Both the position numbers and the translations under genes were made by a program. From contig NZ_JABBVZ010000018.1 in NCBI RefSeq assembly GCF_012933365.1, positions 1-57,028 on the forward strand: a stretch of DNA of 57,028 bases, given 5' to 3'. The DNA comes from Sulfobacillus harzensis. Lineage in GTDB: Bacteria; Bacillota; Sulfobacillia; Sulfobacillales; Sulfobacillaceae. Below are positions 18,718 to 28,039 of this stretch, in pieces (positions within the stretch are counted from its first letter, which is position 1; every line of letters begins with the position of its first letter). The notes under the pieces were generated by a model, which saw only the letters and a program-made list of their open reading frames with translations, did no database searches and was not told where the DNA came from.

Positions 18718-20613
18718 TCATGGCCCCTTTGGCTTCGGTGCCTGATATCCGAAGGGCCACGCGAAGTTTCTGCCGAACACGGAGTCAAACAAGGGCTTGG
18801 CGCTCGGATCCTTGACGTGGAAATACTGGTCATAGATCGCGCGCGCCACAAACCCGGAGTCGGCGCCCCAGTTCCCCGCTTTGACATAGACGAGAATCGC
18901 AATTTGGGGGTTGGGCATCGGGCCAAAGGTTAGGAAGACGGCGTTGTTTTGCTTGCCGTTGACCTGGGCGGTCCCGGTCTTCGACCCTAGTGGAATAGGG
19001 AATCCCTTAAGCGCCCCATAACCGGTACCGCTGGTGCCGGTGTTGTTGATGTTAGGGCTTTGGGCCGATAACTCCATGCCCGTATGGACCGTGTTCCAGA
19101 TAGAGGTCGGCAGATTAATCTTCCCCTGAACCACTGGCTTAAACTTTTTGACTACTTTGCCGTTGGGCGTCGTAATTTCCGAGACCAGGTACGGTTTATA
19201 CAACGTGCCGTCGTTGGCAATGGCCGCATCAGCTCGGGCCAGGGAAATCATGGTGAAATTATCCAACCCCTGCCCGATCACGGTGTTGAGGTTTTGTCCC
19301 GGAGTCCACGGCACACCTTGAACTTTTTTCAGCAATGCCGGACTGGGCAGGGCGTTCGTTATTTCCCCGGGGAAATCAATGCCCGTCGGCTTGTTGATCA
19401 GGAATTTCTTCATCCATTTATCCATGGTATTAATCCCCATGTCATACCCCAGGGTATAGAAGAACGTGTCGTCGGAAAGTCCGATGGCCTGCTCGACGTT
19501 CAGCCAGCCAAATGAGCCGGGGTACTCCCAACTGTGGAATGAGGGGATTTTGGGAAAATATCCGGGGTCGAAAATTTCCGTCGTGGCGGTAATGACATGA
19601 GACGCCAAGGCCGATACCGCCATGATTGGCTTGAAAGTGGAGCCGGGTGGAAACGGCACGTTGATAGGGACAAAGTCCCAAAGGGGTGCGTTAGGGTTTT
19701 TGTACAGCTGATCGTAGTACTTGGCCCGCGACGGGGCGTTGGGCAAAAGCTTGTTGGGATTATAGCTGGGCAGGCTGGCCATGGCGAGGATGGCGCCGGT
19801 ATGCACGTTGATTACCACCACTCCGCCTTGATTGGCGTTGGCGGAATAGGAGTTCAAGGCCGGATTCGCGTGTTGCATTGCATACATGTCGTAGGCCAAC
19901 GCATTATAGGCGGTCTTTTCCAAGTTCCAGTTGATGGTGAGGTGCAGGGTGTCGCCGGGTTTCGGCACCGTGTGTCCGAATAGCTTGACGAGCTGCCCCG
20001 TTCGCGTGACTTCTGCGTATTCACCACCCGAGTGGCCGGACAAGTATTTGTTGTATTCGGCTTCCAACCCCGTGAGGCCCTTATCGTTTGTCGCGGTATT
20101 CTGTTGCAAGAATCCGATGAGATTTCCCGCTAAACTACCATACGGATCCCAGCGAACGGCCGTTGGCTGCACACGAAGATAGGGGAGGTTCGCAATGTTC
20201 TCCTCGATGACGGTCATTTGCTTGGGTGTGAGGCTGGAGTCAATAACCAAGGGCTGGTACGACGGCAGTGCCACCAGCTGCTTCTTGACCTCTTGATCAA
20301 TGGTTTGGACGGACATGCCCAGGTATTTGGACAATTGGCGAACCTCACTGGCAGGCAACGGAACGCCTTGGTTAATGTAATAGAGCGTCCAGGATGGCTT
20401 TGACGTGGCGATTTGCACTCCGTCCGCCGTGACAATATTGCCTCGGGGTGCGGGAATGGGAATTTGGCGCAGCTCGTCTTGCTGGGCCAGCGCCTGGTAG
20501 TGGGCTCCGTGGGCCACCTCAAGATCCCAAAATCTCCAGCCAATGGCGGCAAAAGCCGCCGTAATAAACGACAACAGAAAAATGGCCCGGCGGCCGGTGA
20601 GCTTTTGGGGCAT
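18718..20613 (-). CDS. Class B penicillin-binding protein (PBP2/MrdA-like transpeptidase)
   Basis: 631 residues: an N-terminal membrane anchor (AIFLLSFITAAFAAIGWRFW), a dimerisation domain beginning RQIPIPAPRGNIVTADGVQI, and a transpeptidase domain with the catalytic Ser in GSTFKPI, an SxD-type second motif LSDDTFFYTLGYDMG, and GSKTGTAQ. It crosslinks peptidoglycan strands. Whether it serves elongation or sporulation (SpoVD-like) cannot be decided here. It is divergent from the DUF1002 gene. Confidence 0.92.
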   Translation of the reverse strand: MPQKLTGRRAIFLLSFITAAFAAIGWRFWDLEVAHGAHYQALAQQDELRQIPIPAPRGNIVTADGVQIATSKPSWTLYYINQGVPLPASEVRQLSKYLGMSVQTIDQEVKKQLVALPSYQPLVIDSSLTPKQMTVIEENIANLPYLRVQPTAVRWDPYGSLAGNLIGFLQQNTATNDKGLTGLEAEYNKYLSGHSGGEYAEVTRTGQLVKLFGHTVPKPGDTLHLTINWNLEKTAYNALAYDMYAMQHANPALNSYSANANQGGVVVINVHTGAILAMASLPSYNPNKLLPNAPSRAKYYDQLYKNPNAPLWDFVPINVPFPPGSTFKPIMAVSALASHVITATTEIFDPGYFPKIPSFHSWEYPGSFGWLNVEQAIGLSDDTFFYTLGYDMGINTMDKWMKKFLINKPTGIDFPGEITNALPSPALLKKVQGVPWTPGQNLNTVIGQGLDNFTMISLARADAAIANDGTLYKPYLVSEITTPNGKVVKKFKPVVQGKINLPTSIWNTVHTGMELSAQSPNINNTGTSGTGYGALKGFPIPLGSKTGTAQVNGKQNNAVFLTFGPMPNPQIAILVYVKAGNWGADSGFVARAIYDQYFHVKDPSAKPLFDSVFGRNFAWPFGYQAPKPKGP

Positions 20614-20738
20614 TGCGAAAATCTCTCCCTTAAAATCCTTGTGCCCAGTTTAACAAATGCGTGCCGATCCCGACACATATAAAACGCCCCAAACATGGGA
20701 AAAGCTACATTGAGGAAATTTTTTTGGGGAGGCGGGGC

Positions 20739-21599
20739 ATGGGGTGGAGTAACGTGACGCACCGCCAGTTAATGGGTATCGGGGCGGCTGTGCTGTTGTG
20801 GACCACGACAGCCCACGCTGCGGACCAATCCCGGGTGGTGACATTGGGGGCTAATCTGACGGCAGCGGAGCAACGGACAATGATCCAAAGCTTTGGGACG
20901 GCCTTTCAGTCGGCGCGCCGCATTACCATCAATCATAGCCAGGAAGAGACCTTGTTGCGCGGCGTGGCACCGCAGTCGGAAATTGGCACGCGGTCTATTT
21001 CTTCGAGCGCTGTCGAAACTGAACGGTCGGGTTATGGGATTCGGGTGACGACCAAGAACATCACCTGGGTTACGCCCGCTATGTATGCCAATGCATTGGC
21101 CACAGCCGGCGTGACCAATGCCCGCGTTCAGGCCGCCGCCCCCTTTCCTGTGTCGGGAACAGCGGCCTTGGCGGGGATTCTCACCGCCTACCAGTCGGCG
21201 AGCGGCCATGTTATTCCCTATGGTCAGGAACGGACAGCGGCGCAAGAGATGATGACCACCGGGAGTTTGGGTGACCAAATTGGCAGCAAGGCGGCCGCGG
21301 CAACCCTGATGCGGCGCGTCAAAACTATCGTGCTGCAGCAGCACTTGACCACGGCGTCAGCCATTCGGCCGGTGGTGATTCGGGAGGCTAATAATCTCTC
21401 CATTAAGCTCTCCGATACACAAATCAACGAAATCACCAATTTGATGGTGTCGATTAGCCGGTTGCCAATTGACGCATCCACCTTGTCCACGCAGTTGCGC
21501 GCATGGGAACAACAAGCCGCCAGAATTGCACCGCCAGGGTTTTGGCAACAACTGGTCATCTGGCTCAAACGGATTTGGCATGCGATCACCGCGCTGTAA
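20739..21599 (+). CDS. DUF1002-family secreted protein
   Basis: 286 residues with a signal peptide (IGAAVLLWTTTAHAAD), then VVTLGANLTAAEQRTMIQSFG and TPAMYANALATAGVTNARV, which match the DUF1002 family found in sporulating Firmicutes. The C-terminus has an amphipathic LVIWLKRIWHAI helix. Function unknown. GGGGAGGCGGGG precedes the ATG at 20739. Confidence 0.8.
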   Translation: MGWSNVTHRQLMGIGAAVLLWTTTAHAADQSRVVTLGANLTAAEQRTMIQSFGTAFQSARRITINHSQEETLLRGVAPQSEIGTRSISSSAVETERSGYGIRVTTKNITWVTPAMYANALATAGVTNARVQAAAPFPVSGTAALAGILTAYQSASGHVIPYGQERTAAQEMMTTGSLGDQIGSKAAAATLMRRVKTIVLQQHLTTASAIRPVVIREANNLSIKLSDTQINEITNLMVSISRLPIDASTLSTQLRAWEQQAARIAPPGFWQQLVIWLKRIWHAITAL

Positions 21600-21660
21600 G
21601 GCGCGTAATTGACGACTGGGGCGCGGTTCGATACAGTGAAAAAAATTCCAGAGGTCTAAA

Positions 21661-21683
21661 GTCGCCTCATCAGGCGGCTTTTT
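21661..21683 (+). terminator. Terminator between the DUF1002 gene and cysS
   Basis: Stem CGCCT / AGGCG with loop CATC, followed by TTTTT. Only about 100 nt separate the genes, too short for a T-box riboswitch. Confidence 0.7.
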
Positions 21684-21705
21684 GGCGACCAAGGGAGATG
21701 GGAAA

Positions 21706-23124
21706 ATGGCCATTCAGGTCTACGACAGCCTGACTCGCCGTCTGGCGCCTTTAGTCACTCGGGTTCCGGGGCGGGTGAGCATCTACACCTGTGGCGTGAC
21801 CCCGTACGACACGAGCCACGTAGGCCATGCTCGACCCGCGGTGGTATGGGATGTGATCCGGCGGCATCTCCGCCGTCGGGGATATGTGGTCACCTTTGTC
21901 CAGAATTTCACCGACATTGATGACAAGATTATTCGCAGGGCGGAGGAATTAGGGGTGCCACCCGCCTCGTTGGCCGATACTTATATTCAAGAATATTATC
22001 AGCTGTTGGATAGGCTAGAGGTGATGCCGGCCGATTTTACCCCGCGAGTGACGGAAAACATGACCGATATCATTCAATACATCAACGCGCTGGTGTCACG
22101 AAAGGCGGCTTACGAAGCGGACGGCAACGTCTTTTTTCGCGTTCGTGAGGATCCCGAATACGGGCGGCTCTCGGGACGCCGCCTGGATGAAATGCTGGAA
22201 GGGGTGCGTGTAGACGTTGAGCCCGGCAAGGAATACCCGGGCGACTTTGCGCTGTGGAAGAAAGGGCGTCCGGGTGAGCCCAGTTGGGACAGTCCCTGGG
22301 GACCGGGACGTCCGGGTTGGCATATTGAATGCTCTGCCATGTCGCTTCGCTATTTAGGCGAGCATTTCGACATGCACGGAGGAGGTATGGATCTCATTTT
22401 CCCGCATCATGAAAATGAGCGGGCCCAGTCGCGGGCATACCTTGGCCAAGAACCGGTAGGATTCTGGGTTCATAACGGACTCATCACCCGAGGCGGGGTG
22501 AAGATGTCCAAGTCGCTGAAAAATGGCGTGACGCTCGCGGAAATCTTAGGCCGTTATCCCGCCCATGTTGTCCGCACCTATCTCATCAGCGTCCATTATC
22601 GCTCCCCGCTAGACTTCGAGGAGCGCTTCATTGCCGATTGGGCGACAGGTTTGGAACGGATTGAGCGTCTATGGCAAGAGGTGAAAGACGCCCCCTCGGC
22701 TCGCGAGATCGTGGATGCGGAGTGGGCGGCGGCGCTGGTGACCTTCGAGGATCGCTTGCTCGACGCGTTGGACGAGGACTTTAATACCGCACGGGCATTC
22801 GCCGAGGTGTTCGACATGGTCAAAGCGACGTATCGCGGTGTGGAAAGCGGGCATCGAGTGACGGCTTTTGGCCTCGCGCGCCGCAATCTGACGTTGGCTA
22901 ATGAGCTTTTGAGATTTTTGCCCAAGGAGGTTGAGCAAACGGCCGCCGATGACTGGGCGGAAGATCTGGTCAAGGCACGTAACCGCGCACGCCAGCAAAA
23001 AAACTTTGCCCTTGCGGATAGTATCCGGGCTGTGCTGATTGATCGCGGTTACGAGGTGTTGGATGGGCCGGAAGGGACCCGGATTCGGCGCGTGATGAGA
23101 GGAGGCCGAAGCGATGGGGCGTGA
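21706..23124 (+). CDS. cysS: Cysteinyl-tRNA synthetase
   Basis: 472-residue class I synthetase charging tRNA-Cys. It contains the HIGH-like DTSHVGHARPAVVWDV, the zinc-binding region GWHIECSAMS with FPHHENERAQS, and KMSKSLKN as KMSKS. Length is typical. The ATG at 21706 is preferred over one 24 nt upstream because it gives the standard N-terminus and has GGGAGATGGG just before it. It overlaps rlmB by 11 nt. Confidence 0.96.
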   Translation: MAIQVYDSLTRRLAPLVTRVPGRVSIYTCGVTPYDTSHVGHARPAVVWDVIRRHLRRRGYVVTFVQNFTDIDDKIIRRAEELGVPPASLADTYIQEYYQLLDRLEVMPADFTPRVTENMTDIIQYINALVSRKAAYEADGNVFFRVREDPEYGRLSGRRLDEMLEGVRVDVEPGKEYPGDFALWKKGRPGEPSWDSPWGPGRPGWHIECSAMSLRYLGEHFDMHGGGMDLIFPHHENERAQSRAYLGQEPVGFWVHNGLITRGGVKMSKSLKNGVTLAEILGRYPAHVVRTYLISVHYRSPLDFEERFIADWATGLERIERLWQEVKDAPSAREIVDAEWAAALVTFEDRLLDALDEDFNTARAFAEVFDMVKATYRGVESGHRVTAFGLARRNLTLANELLRFLPKEVEQTAADDWAEDLVKARNRARQQKNFALADSIRAVLIDRGYEVLDGPEGTRIRRVMRGGRSDGA

Positions 23125-24007
23125 GCGACGGGACAACCATAAGCGGCGGAAAAATCCCTCAGGCTCCAATTCTTATAACAGACGACGCGACGAGGATCGG
23201 CGGGCAATGCCTCGACTGGCCGACGATCGGCAGCCACTCGAGGATTTAGAAGATACCCCGGTGCTGGTGGGCCGCCATCCCGTATTAGAGGCGCTACGAG
23301 CTGAGCGCGCCATCACCCGGCTCTGGCTTCAAGAGGGATTGAAAGAGGGGAGCCTTCGAGAAATCGTCTCCTTGTGTCGGGAACGTCATGTGCCAGTAAC
23401 TGAGGTGCCCAAGGCCTTTTTGGATCGTCTTGGCGGAGAGCTGCCCCATCAGGGAGTTGCCGCCCAAGTGGCGTTGAAACCGACCTTAAGTTTGGATGAT
23501 TTGCCGGAAATTATTCAGGCATTACCAACCCCTATGCTGTATATCTTGGATGGTATCCAAGACCCGCACAACGTCGGCGCCATTCTAAGGACCGCCGATG
23601 CCACCGGTGCCGCTGCTGTCGTGATTCCGGAGCGTGGCGCCGCTGGGCTGACAGCTGTGGTGGCGAAGGCGTCGGCGGGCGCAATGGAATATGTACCCGT
23701 GGTGAGGGTGACCAATCTCTCCCAAGCCATCGACAAGATTAAACAAATGGGGGTATTTGTTTACGCGGCCGACCCAGAAGCGACGGCACTGTACACAGAG
23801 GTGGATTGGACAGGGCCGGTTGCCGTCATTATTGGTGCTGAGGGGCGTGGCATTCGGCCCTTGGTCAAGCGCAGGGCGGACGGGTTGATTAAACTGCCCA
23901 TGTTGGGACATGTTTCGTCATTAAACGCGTCCAATGCTGCGGCTGTGATAGGATTCGAGGCGGTTCGACAACGGCTCCGCAAAAAGTCTTTGTTGACGCG
24001 CATTTAA
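23114..24007 (+). CDS. rlmB: RlmB-type 23S rRNA 2'-O-methyltransferase (TrmH family)
   Basis: 297 residues: a basic, low-complexity N-terminal tail, an L30e-like substrate-binding domain from VLVGRHPVLEALRAERA, and a SPOUT knot with DGIQDPHNVGAILRTADATG, IIGAEGRGIRPL and KLPMLGHVSSLNASNAAAV. It methylates a conserved G in 23S rRNA (Gm2251 in E. coli). AGGAGG lies 8 nt before the ATG. The Firmicutes genes mrnC and yacP that usually flank it are absent. Confidence 0.92.
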   Translation: MGRERRDNHKRRKNPSGSNSYNRRRDEDRRAMPRLADDRQPLEDLEDTPVLVGRHPVLEALRAERAITRLWLQEGLKEGSLREIVSLCRERHVPVTEVPKAFLDRLGGELPHQGVAAQVALKPTLSLDDLPEIIQALPTPMLYILDGIQDPHNVGAILRTADATGAAAVVIPERGAAGLTAVVAKASAGAMEYVPVVRVTNLSQAIDKIKQMGVFVYAADPEATALYTEVDWTGPVAVIIGAEGRGIRPLVKRRADGLIKLPMLGHVSSLNASNAAAVIGFEAVRQRLRKKSLLTRI

Positions 24008-24022
24008 AGCCCCGACTATAAT
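23993..24022 (+). promoter_or_regulatory. sigH promoter
   Basis: -35 TTGACG (23993-23998), 18-nt spacer and perfect -10 TATAAT (24017-24022). It begins inside the last codons of rlmB, giving sigH its own start about 110 nt upstream of the gene. Confidence 0.7.
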
Positions 24023-24136
24023 GGCACATAGATTCTGGATTATGTTCCGATGATGGCGAATGTCAGATCGGGAATTCCGGTTGTTGTAAAAGACTGATTT
24101 TTGCAACGATGTCTGCATGCGATGGAGGCGATGTGG

Positions 24137-24820
24137 GTGAGCGTTGGCCCTGTGCATAATCTGACTAGTAGCTACGAGACAATGTTGGATGAGGACATTG
24201 TCAACGAGGCGCGCGAGGGCAACGGCGAAGCGTTGGAATACCTTATCCACAAGTACCGCAACTTTGTGCGAGCCAAGGCCCGTTCTTATTTTCTTATTGG
24301 GGCCGATCGCGAAGACATCATTCAAGAAGGTATGATTGGCCTATATAAAGCCATTCGCGACTTTCGGAATGATAAGTTGGCGTCGTTTCGGGCGTTTGCC
24401 GAATTGTGCATTACGCGGCAAATCATTACGGCGATAAAAACCGCAACCCGGCAAAAACATATTCCCCTGAATTCTTATATCTCGTTAAACAAGCCGATTT
24501 ATGAGGAAGACTCCGATCGTACCTTAATGGATGTCATCTCGACCTCGCGGGTGTCGGACCCCGAGGAGATGGTGATTAATCGTGAGGAGTTTGGCGATAT
24601 CGAGGAGAAAATGGGCGAAATACTGAGCGACTTGGAATGGAAGGTTCTCATGTCTTACCTGGACGGTCGGTCGTATCAGGAAATCGCGGTCGAATTGAAG
24701 CGCCACGTGAAGTCGATTGACAACGCTTTGCAACGGGTGAAACGGAAGTTGGAGCGGTATCTCGACGGTCGCCTGGCGTTGCCGCTGTCCTCGTTCCGGC
24801 CTGCCGACGACGATCTATAA
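24137..24820 (+). CDS. sigH: RNA polymerase sigma-H factor
   Basis: 227-residue sigma-70-family factor with region 2 (EALEYLIHKYRNFVRAKARS, GADREDIIQEGMIGLYKAI) and region 4 (ERKVLMSYLDGRSYQEIA-like block, here LEWKVLMSYLDGRSYQEIAV). It sits after rlmB as in Bacillus and controls stationary-phase and early sporulation genes there. GTG at 24137 is chosen because GGAGG is 8 nt upstream; ATG at 24131 is too close to that site. Confidence 0.93.
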   Translation: MSVGPVHNLTSSYETMLDEDIVNEAREGNGEALEYLIHKYRNFVRAKARSYFLIGADREDIIQEGMIGLYKAIRDFRNDKLASFRAFAELCITRQIITAIKTATRQKHIPLNSYISLNKPIYEEDSDRTLMDVISTSRVSDPEEMVINREEFGDIEEKMGEILSDLEWKVLMSYLDGRSYQEIAVELKRHVKSIDNALQRVKRKLERYLDGRLALPLSSFRPADDDL

Positions 24821-24857
24821 CGGTCTTATCTTCTTTTTTGGATCCCGTTGTCAGGGC

Positions 24858-26945
24858 TTAGGCGCCCCGGCGGCGGGATCGCTTCAGTTCCATCCACAGC
24901 GAGTGAAGCGTCTCCCGTTCACGGGCGTCTAGCGGCTTGTGACGATAAAAAGCGGCTTCCATCAAAAGGACCATAGGCCAGACCTCTTGGGCGTCCTCAG
25001 GGAAGTAGCGGACCCAGGCTTTCCCCCATTGACGGGGACTTTGGGCGATGGGGACGCGGATGCCCAGCTTTCGATGGGCGTGACCTTGCATTTGGCGCCA
25101 GATTTTGGCTTCCAGCGGCAGACGGTTTTTCCATCTTGCTAATCCGATTCCGGCAAGTATTATCGCTGCAACAATGGCCGCGACCGTCAATCGCACCAGG
25201 AGAGCGACTTTTGGCTTTGCACGGTGCTGTTTCGTGACTGTGACGCCAGATGGCCCGCCCGGGTGGTGAATGTGGGGAGCCGCGGCCGGTTTAAGATTGG
25301 GCGGCTTGGCCGTGTTGGTCGGGTGTGACAAGACTCCCGCAGGCGTAATGATAGGCCGTTGACCGGCGGGTGAAACGGTGTTTAAGGTGAAATGGAATCC
25401 GGGGGTTGGATCGAATGGCACCCATCCTTGCCCCTTAATCCAAATTTCTGCCCAAGAGTGGGCATCCACCGCGCGCACCATATATCCGTGCTTGGTTGGA
25501 TCCCATGTTCCGGGAGCATAGCCGACCACCCACCGCGCTGGAACCTTAAGAGCCCTCATCATCATAATGAACGTGGTGGAAAATTGGTCGCAATAGCCTT
25601 GGCGGTCAACAAACAAAAAGTGGTTGACCACGTTTCCGCTGGCCGGTGTAACGTGATACGAATAGCGATAATGGGTGTCCAAATAGTGTTTGATGGCATT
25701 AGCGGCTTGCCAGGGACCGACGGTGCCACGCGTCACGCGCAACGCCAGCTTCTTGACTTGCGGGGATTCGTTAGCGGGTATCTGCAGATCCGCTGCCAAA
25801 CCGGGAGGTGGACTGGTGAAGGGCGTAGTGGCTAGCCCAGTAGCACCATAATCGGGCATCAAGGCGGACAGTGAGTAGCGTGATACACCCTGGGCGCGGA
25901 AGCGCTCGGATCGGGGGTGGACGGTTGCCTCGACGGAAAACTTTGTCGGTGTGCCGGCGTAAAACAGGGTCGTTAGCGGTGTGGAGGAGGCGTCCACAAT
26001 GGTGGCGTGTACGGTTTCCGTCATGAGGCTTCCGGCGAATGGCGCGGCGATCAGCGGCAGCAGCGAGGATTCGTTGCTGGGTATGGCGTCATACGAAGAG
26101 ACGGGCCCCGTGTTGGACCAGGAAGATCCGTTGAAATGGGTATAGATGGCGGCTTGCCAATATTCGGGTTTGGCGGTTTTCGCGATGAATACGGGAGCTC
26201 GGCTGGCCGTGAGGGAATGGCCGATATTGGTGACCCCGGCGCCGTATCCGGTAATGGCCGTGCCTCCGCCGCTTAGTCTTGCCAATACGGACGCCCCGGA
26301 AAAGAGGCCCAGCGGATCCGTGGCGGCTTGGGCTGGCATCTGAAAACCGATTGCCACGGGAGCGGCCAAGGCAACTCCCCAGAGCACATAGTGCGTTTTG
26401 GGGCGCGGGAGGCGATACGCCCCGGCTGCGAGCCGCTGATTATGAAACACCGCCAAAATCGCGCCACTCAATAGCAAATAGGCGGCTAGCGGGCCATTTC
26501 CCGGCAACTGCCAAAAAACATGGTTAACAGCAATGATGAAGGCTCCTAGAACTGCTAAGGCAATCGCCTGGCGATACCCGCGGCACTGACGGAAGAGCAA
26601 CCACCCGAGAAATCCTCCAGCCAGAATCAGGGGCGCCGCCAAATGGGCACTTAGCTGATTCCAGTCTTGAATCGGCAGTTCCAGCAATTTGCGCACCCCA
26701 CCGCCAATCACTTGACCCAAAAGGTGCCAGGGTGCAGCAACGTTCCAGGCCAGCGCCAATTCGCCCCACAGTACCATGGCCCAGTGCAGGACGCGAAGGG
26801 CCCAATGGGGCCAGAGCTCGGCCGTACTTAACAGTAGCGGCGTCAGCGCCAAAATGGCCGGATGCAGATATCCGCCGGCATGCGCGTACGGCCAGAAAAG
26901 AGCGGTTAGCCAAGCGCCCAACAGCAACGGAATAAGCGCTTTCAT
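24858..26945 (-). CDS. Membrane transglutaminase-like protein (TgpA/DUF3488 type)
   Basis: 695 residues: about six N-terminal membrane helices, then an extracellular domain with the papain-like transglutaminase triad (Cys in RQGYCDQFSTTF, His in DAHSWAEIWI, Asp in PFDPTPG), a Pro-rich linker, another helix (LTVAAIVAAIILAGIGLA) and a cytosolic tail ending in a DUF4129-like segment. It is the third gene of the MoxR-DUF58-transglutaminase operon, joined by 4-nt overlaps. The operon's function is not established; protein processing or crosslinking at the membrane is proposed. Confidence 0.88.
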   Translation of the reverse strand: MKALIPLLLGAWLTALFWPYAHAGGYLHPAILALTPLLLSTAELWPHWALRVLHWAMVLWGELALAWNVAAPWHLLGQVIGGGVRKLLELPIQDWNQLSAHLAAPLILAGGFLGWLLFRQCRGYRQAIALAVLGAFIIAVNHVFWQLPGNGPLAAYLLLSGAILAVFHNQRLAAGAYRLPRPKTHYVLWGVALAAPVAIGFQMPAQAATDPLGLFSGASVLARLSGGGTAITGYGAGVTNIGHSLTASRAPVFIAKTAKPEYWQAAIYTHFNGSSWSNTGPVSSYDAIPSNESSLLPLIAAPFAGSLMTETVHATIVDASSTPLTTLFYAGTPTKFSVEATVHPRSERFRAQGVSRYSLSALMPDYGATGLATTPFTSPPPGLAADLQIPANESPQVKKLALRVTRGTVGPWQAANAIKHYLDTHYRYSYHVTPASGNVVNHFLFVDRQGYCDQFSTTFIMMMRALKVPARWVVGYAPGTWDPTKHGYMVRAVDAHSWAEIWIKGQGWVPFDPTPGFHFTLNTVSPAGQRPIITPAGVLSHPTNTAKPPNLKPAAAPHIHHPGGPSGVTVTKQHRAKPKVALLVRLTVAAIVAAIILAGIGLARWKNRLPLEAKIWRQMQGHAHRKLGIRVPIAQSPRQWGKAWVRYFPEDAQEVWPMVLLMEAAFYRHKPLDARERETLHSLWMELKRSRRRGA

Positions 26946-28039
26946 GACGTGACCCCTCCTTGTCCCCCGACTCGGGCGGGGCGAATCAAATGGGGAAGGT
27001 CAGACAAATGGGTCAGTCCCCCCATGCCGATGGCGATAAGAATGTCGGCCTGGCGGGTCCAACGCTCCGCTCGAGTGCTAGGAGTAATGACGACCCGGCG
27101 GGCGTCGGGTAGGACGATTGTAGATTGGCTCGAATGCGGATCCCAAGCCAAGTCCGCTAAAAGGTTCATCATTGCGGCGAGATGGGTTTGTCCCAGAGCC
27201 GGTGGATAGACCAACTCAGGGCGGTCGAGAACGGCCAGTCCGATGGCTTCTCGTGCGCTGTGGGCATAACGCACGAGCGAGGCGGCGGCGGAAATGGCCA
27301 GCTCCCAATCCTGTTCCGAAAAATAGTGGGCTGCATCCAAGACCACGGTGAATTCCGGTTTGGTTTCGGGCTCAAATTGTTTGACTTTAAAATCTCCGGT
27401 GTGTGCAGACGTCTTCCAATGCACATGCGATAAGCGATCGCCCGGGACATATTCCCGAATTCCTCGAAGATGGGCGGACTCTTGACGGGTGGGCTGAGGC
27501 GAGAGATTCTCTCCTCGCCAGGCCCGGGAAAAGAGATCTGACCCGGTTAGGGAAACGGTTTGAGGCCACACCACCAGACGTGATGGCAGGCTGACTTGCC
27601 GATTGCGAGGGAACAGACCGAACACATCACTGGTGGAGAGCACCACCTGATCCCACTCAAAGACTCCGCGTTTCAATTGGGGAATCTGGTAGGCGAGGGA
27701 AGTGAGCTTTCCCACGCGCGCTAAGAGAAATTTAGGCTGAGCCACCCCGAGTTCGGCCGGCAACTGGTCCGTCACCGTTAGCTGGGGCCAAAACCATCGC
27801 CTTTTAATAGAGACTTCTAGGTCGACCGGTGCGGCGTCACCAGCGAAATAGGGGCCGGGTCCGATGCGGCGGCGAACCTCGACGGAGGAGAGCGGTCCTC
27901 CTTGTGTGACGGCGACCACCAATGCAAGCATGATTAGGAAGCCCAGGAGATGCCAAGCAACCCTGCCTCCCTGATAGACAGCATAGAGGACGGTGGCGGT
28001 ACAGACCGCGCCGATTACCGCCCAGGTCGCTCGGCTCAT
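26942..28039 (-). CDS. DUF58-domain membrane protein
   Basis: 365 residues. Two N-terminal membrane spans are followed by a beta-rich segment and the DUF58 core REYVPGDRLSHVHWKTSAHT, which is diagnostic, leading into a vWA-like fold (FTVVLDAAHYFS). It is the partner of MoxR ATPases, and both flanking genes overlap it by 4 nt. Confidence 0.9.
   Translation of the reverse strand: MSRATWAVIGAVCTATVLYAVYQGGRVAWHLLGFLIMLALVVAVTQGGPLSSVEVRRRIGPGPYFAGDAAPVDLEVSIKRRWFWPQLTVTDQLPAELGVAQPKFLLARVGKLTSLAYQIPQLKRGVFEWDQVVLSTSDVFGLFPRNRQVSLPSRLVVWPQTVSLTGSDLFSRAWRGENLSPQPTRQESAHLRGIREYVPGDRLSHVHWKTSAHTGDFKVKQFEPETKPEFTVVLDAAHYFSEQDWELAISAAASLVRYAHSAREAIGLAVLDRPELVYPPALGQTHLAAMMNLLADLAWDPHSSQSTIVLPDARRVVITPSTRAERWTRQADILIAIGMGGLTHLSDLPHLIRPARVGGQGGVTS

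Noticed and set aside
21600..21705. T-box riboswitch upstream of cysS
   Set aside because: Only about 105 nt, no T-box sequence or specifier loop; just a short terminator of the preceding gene.
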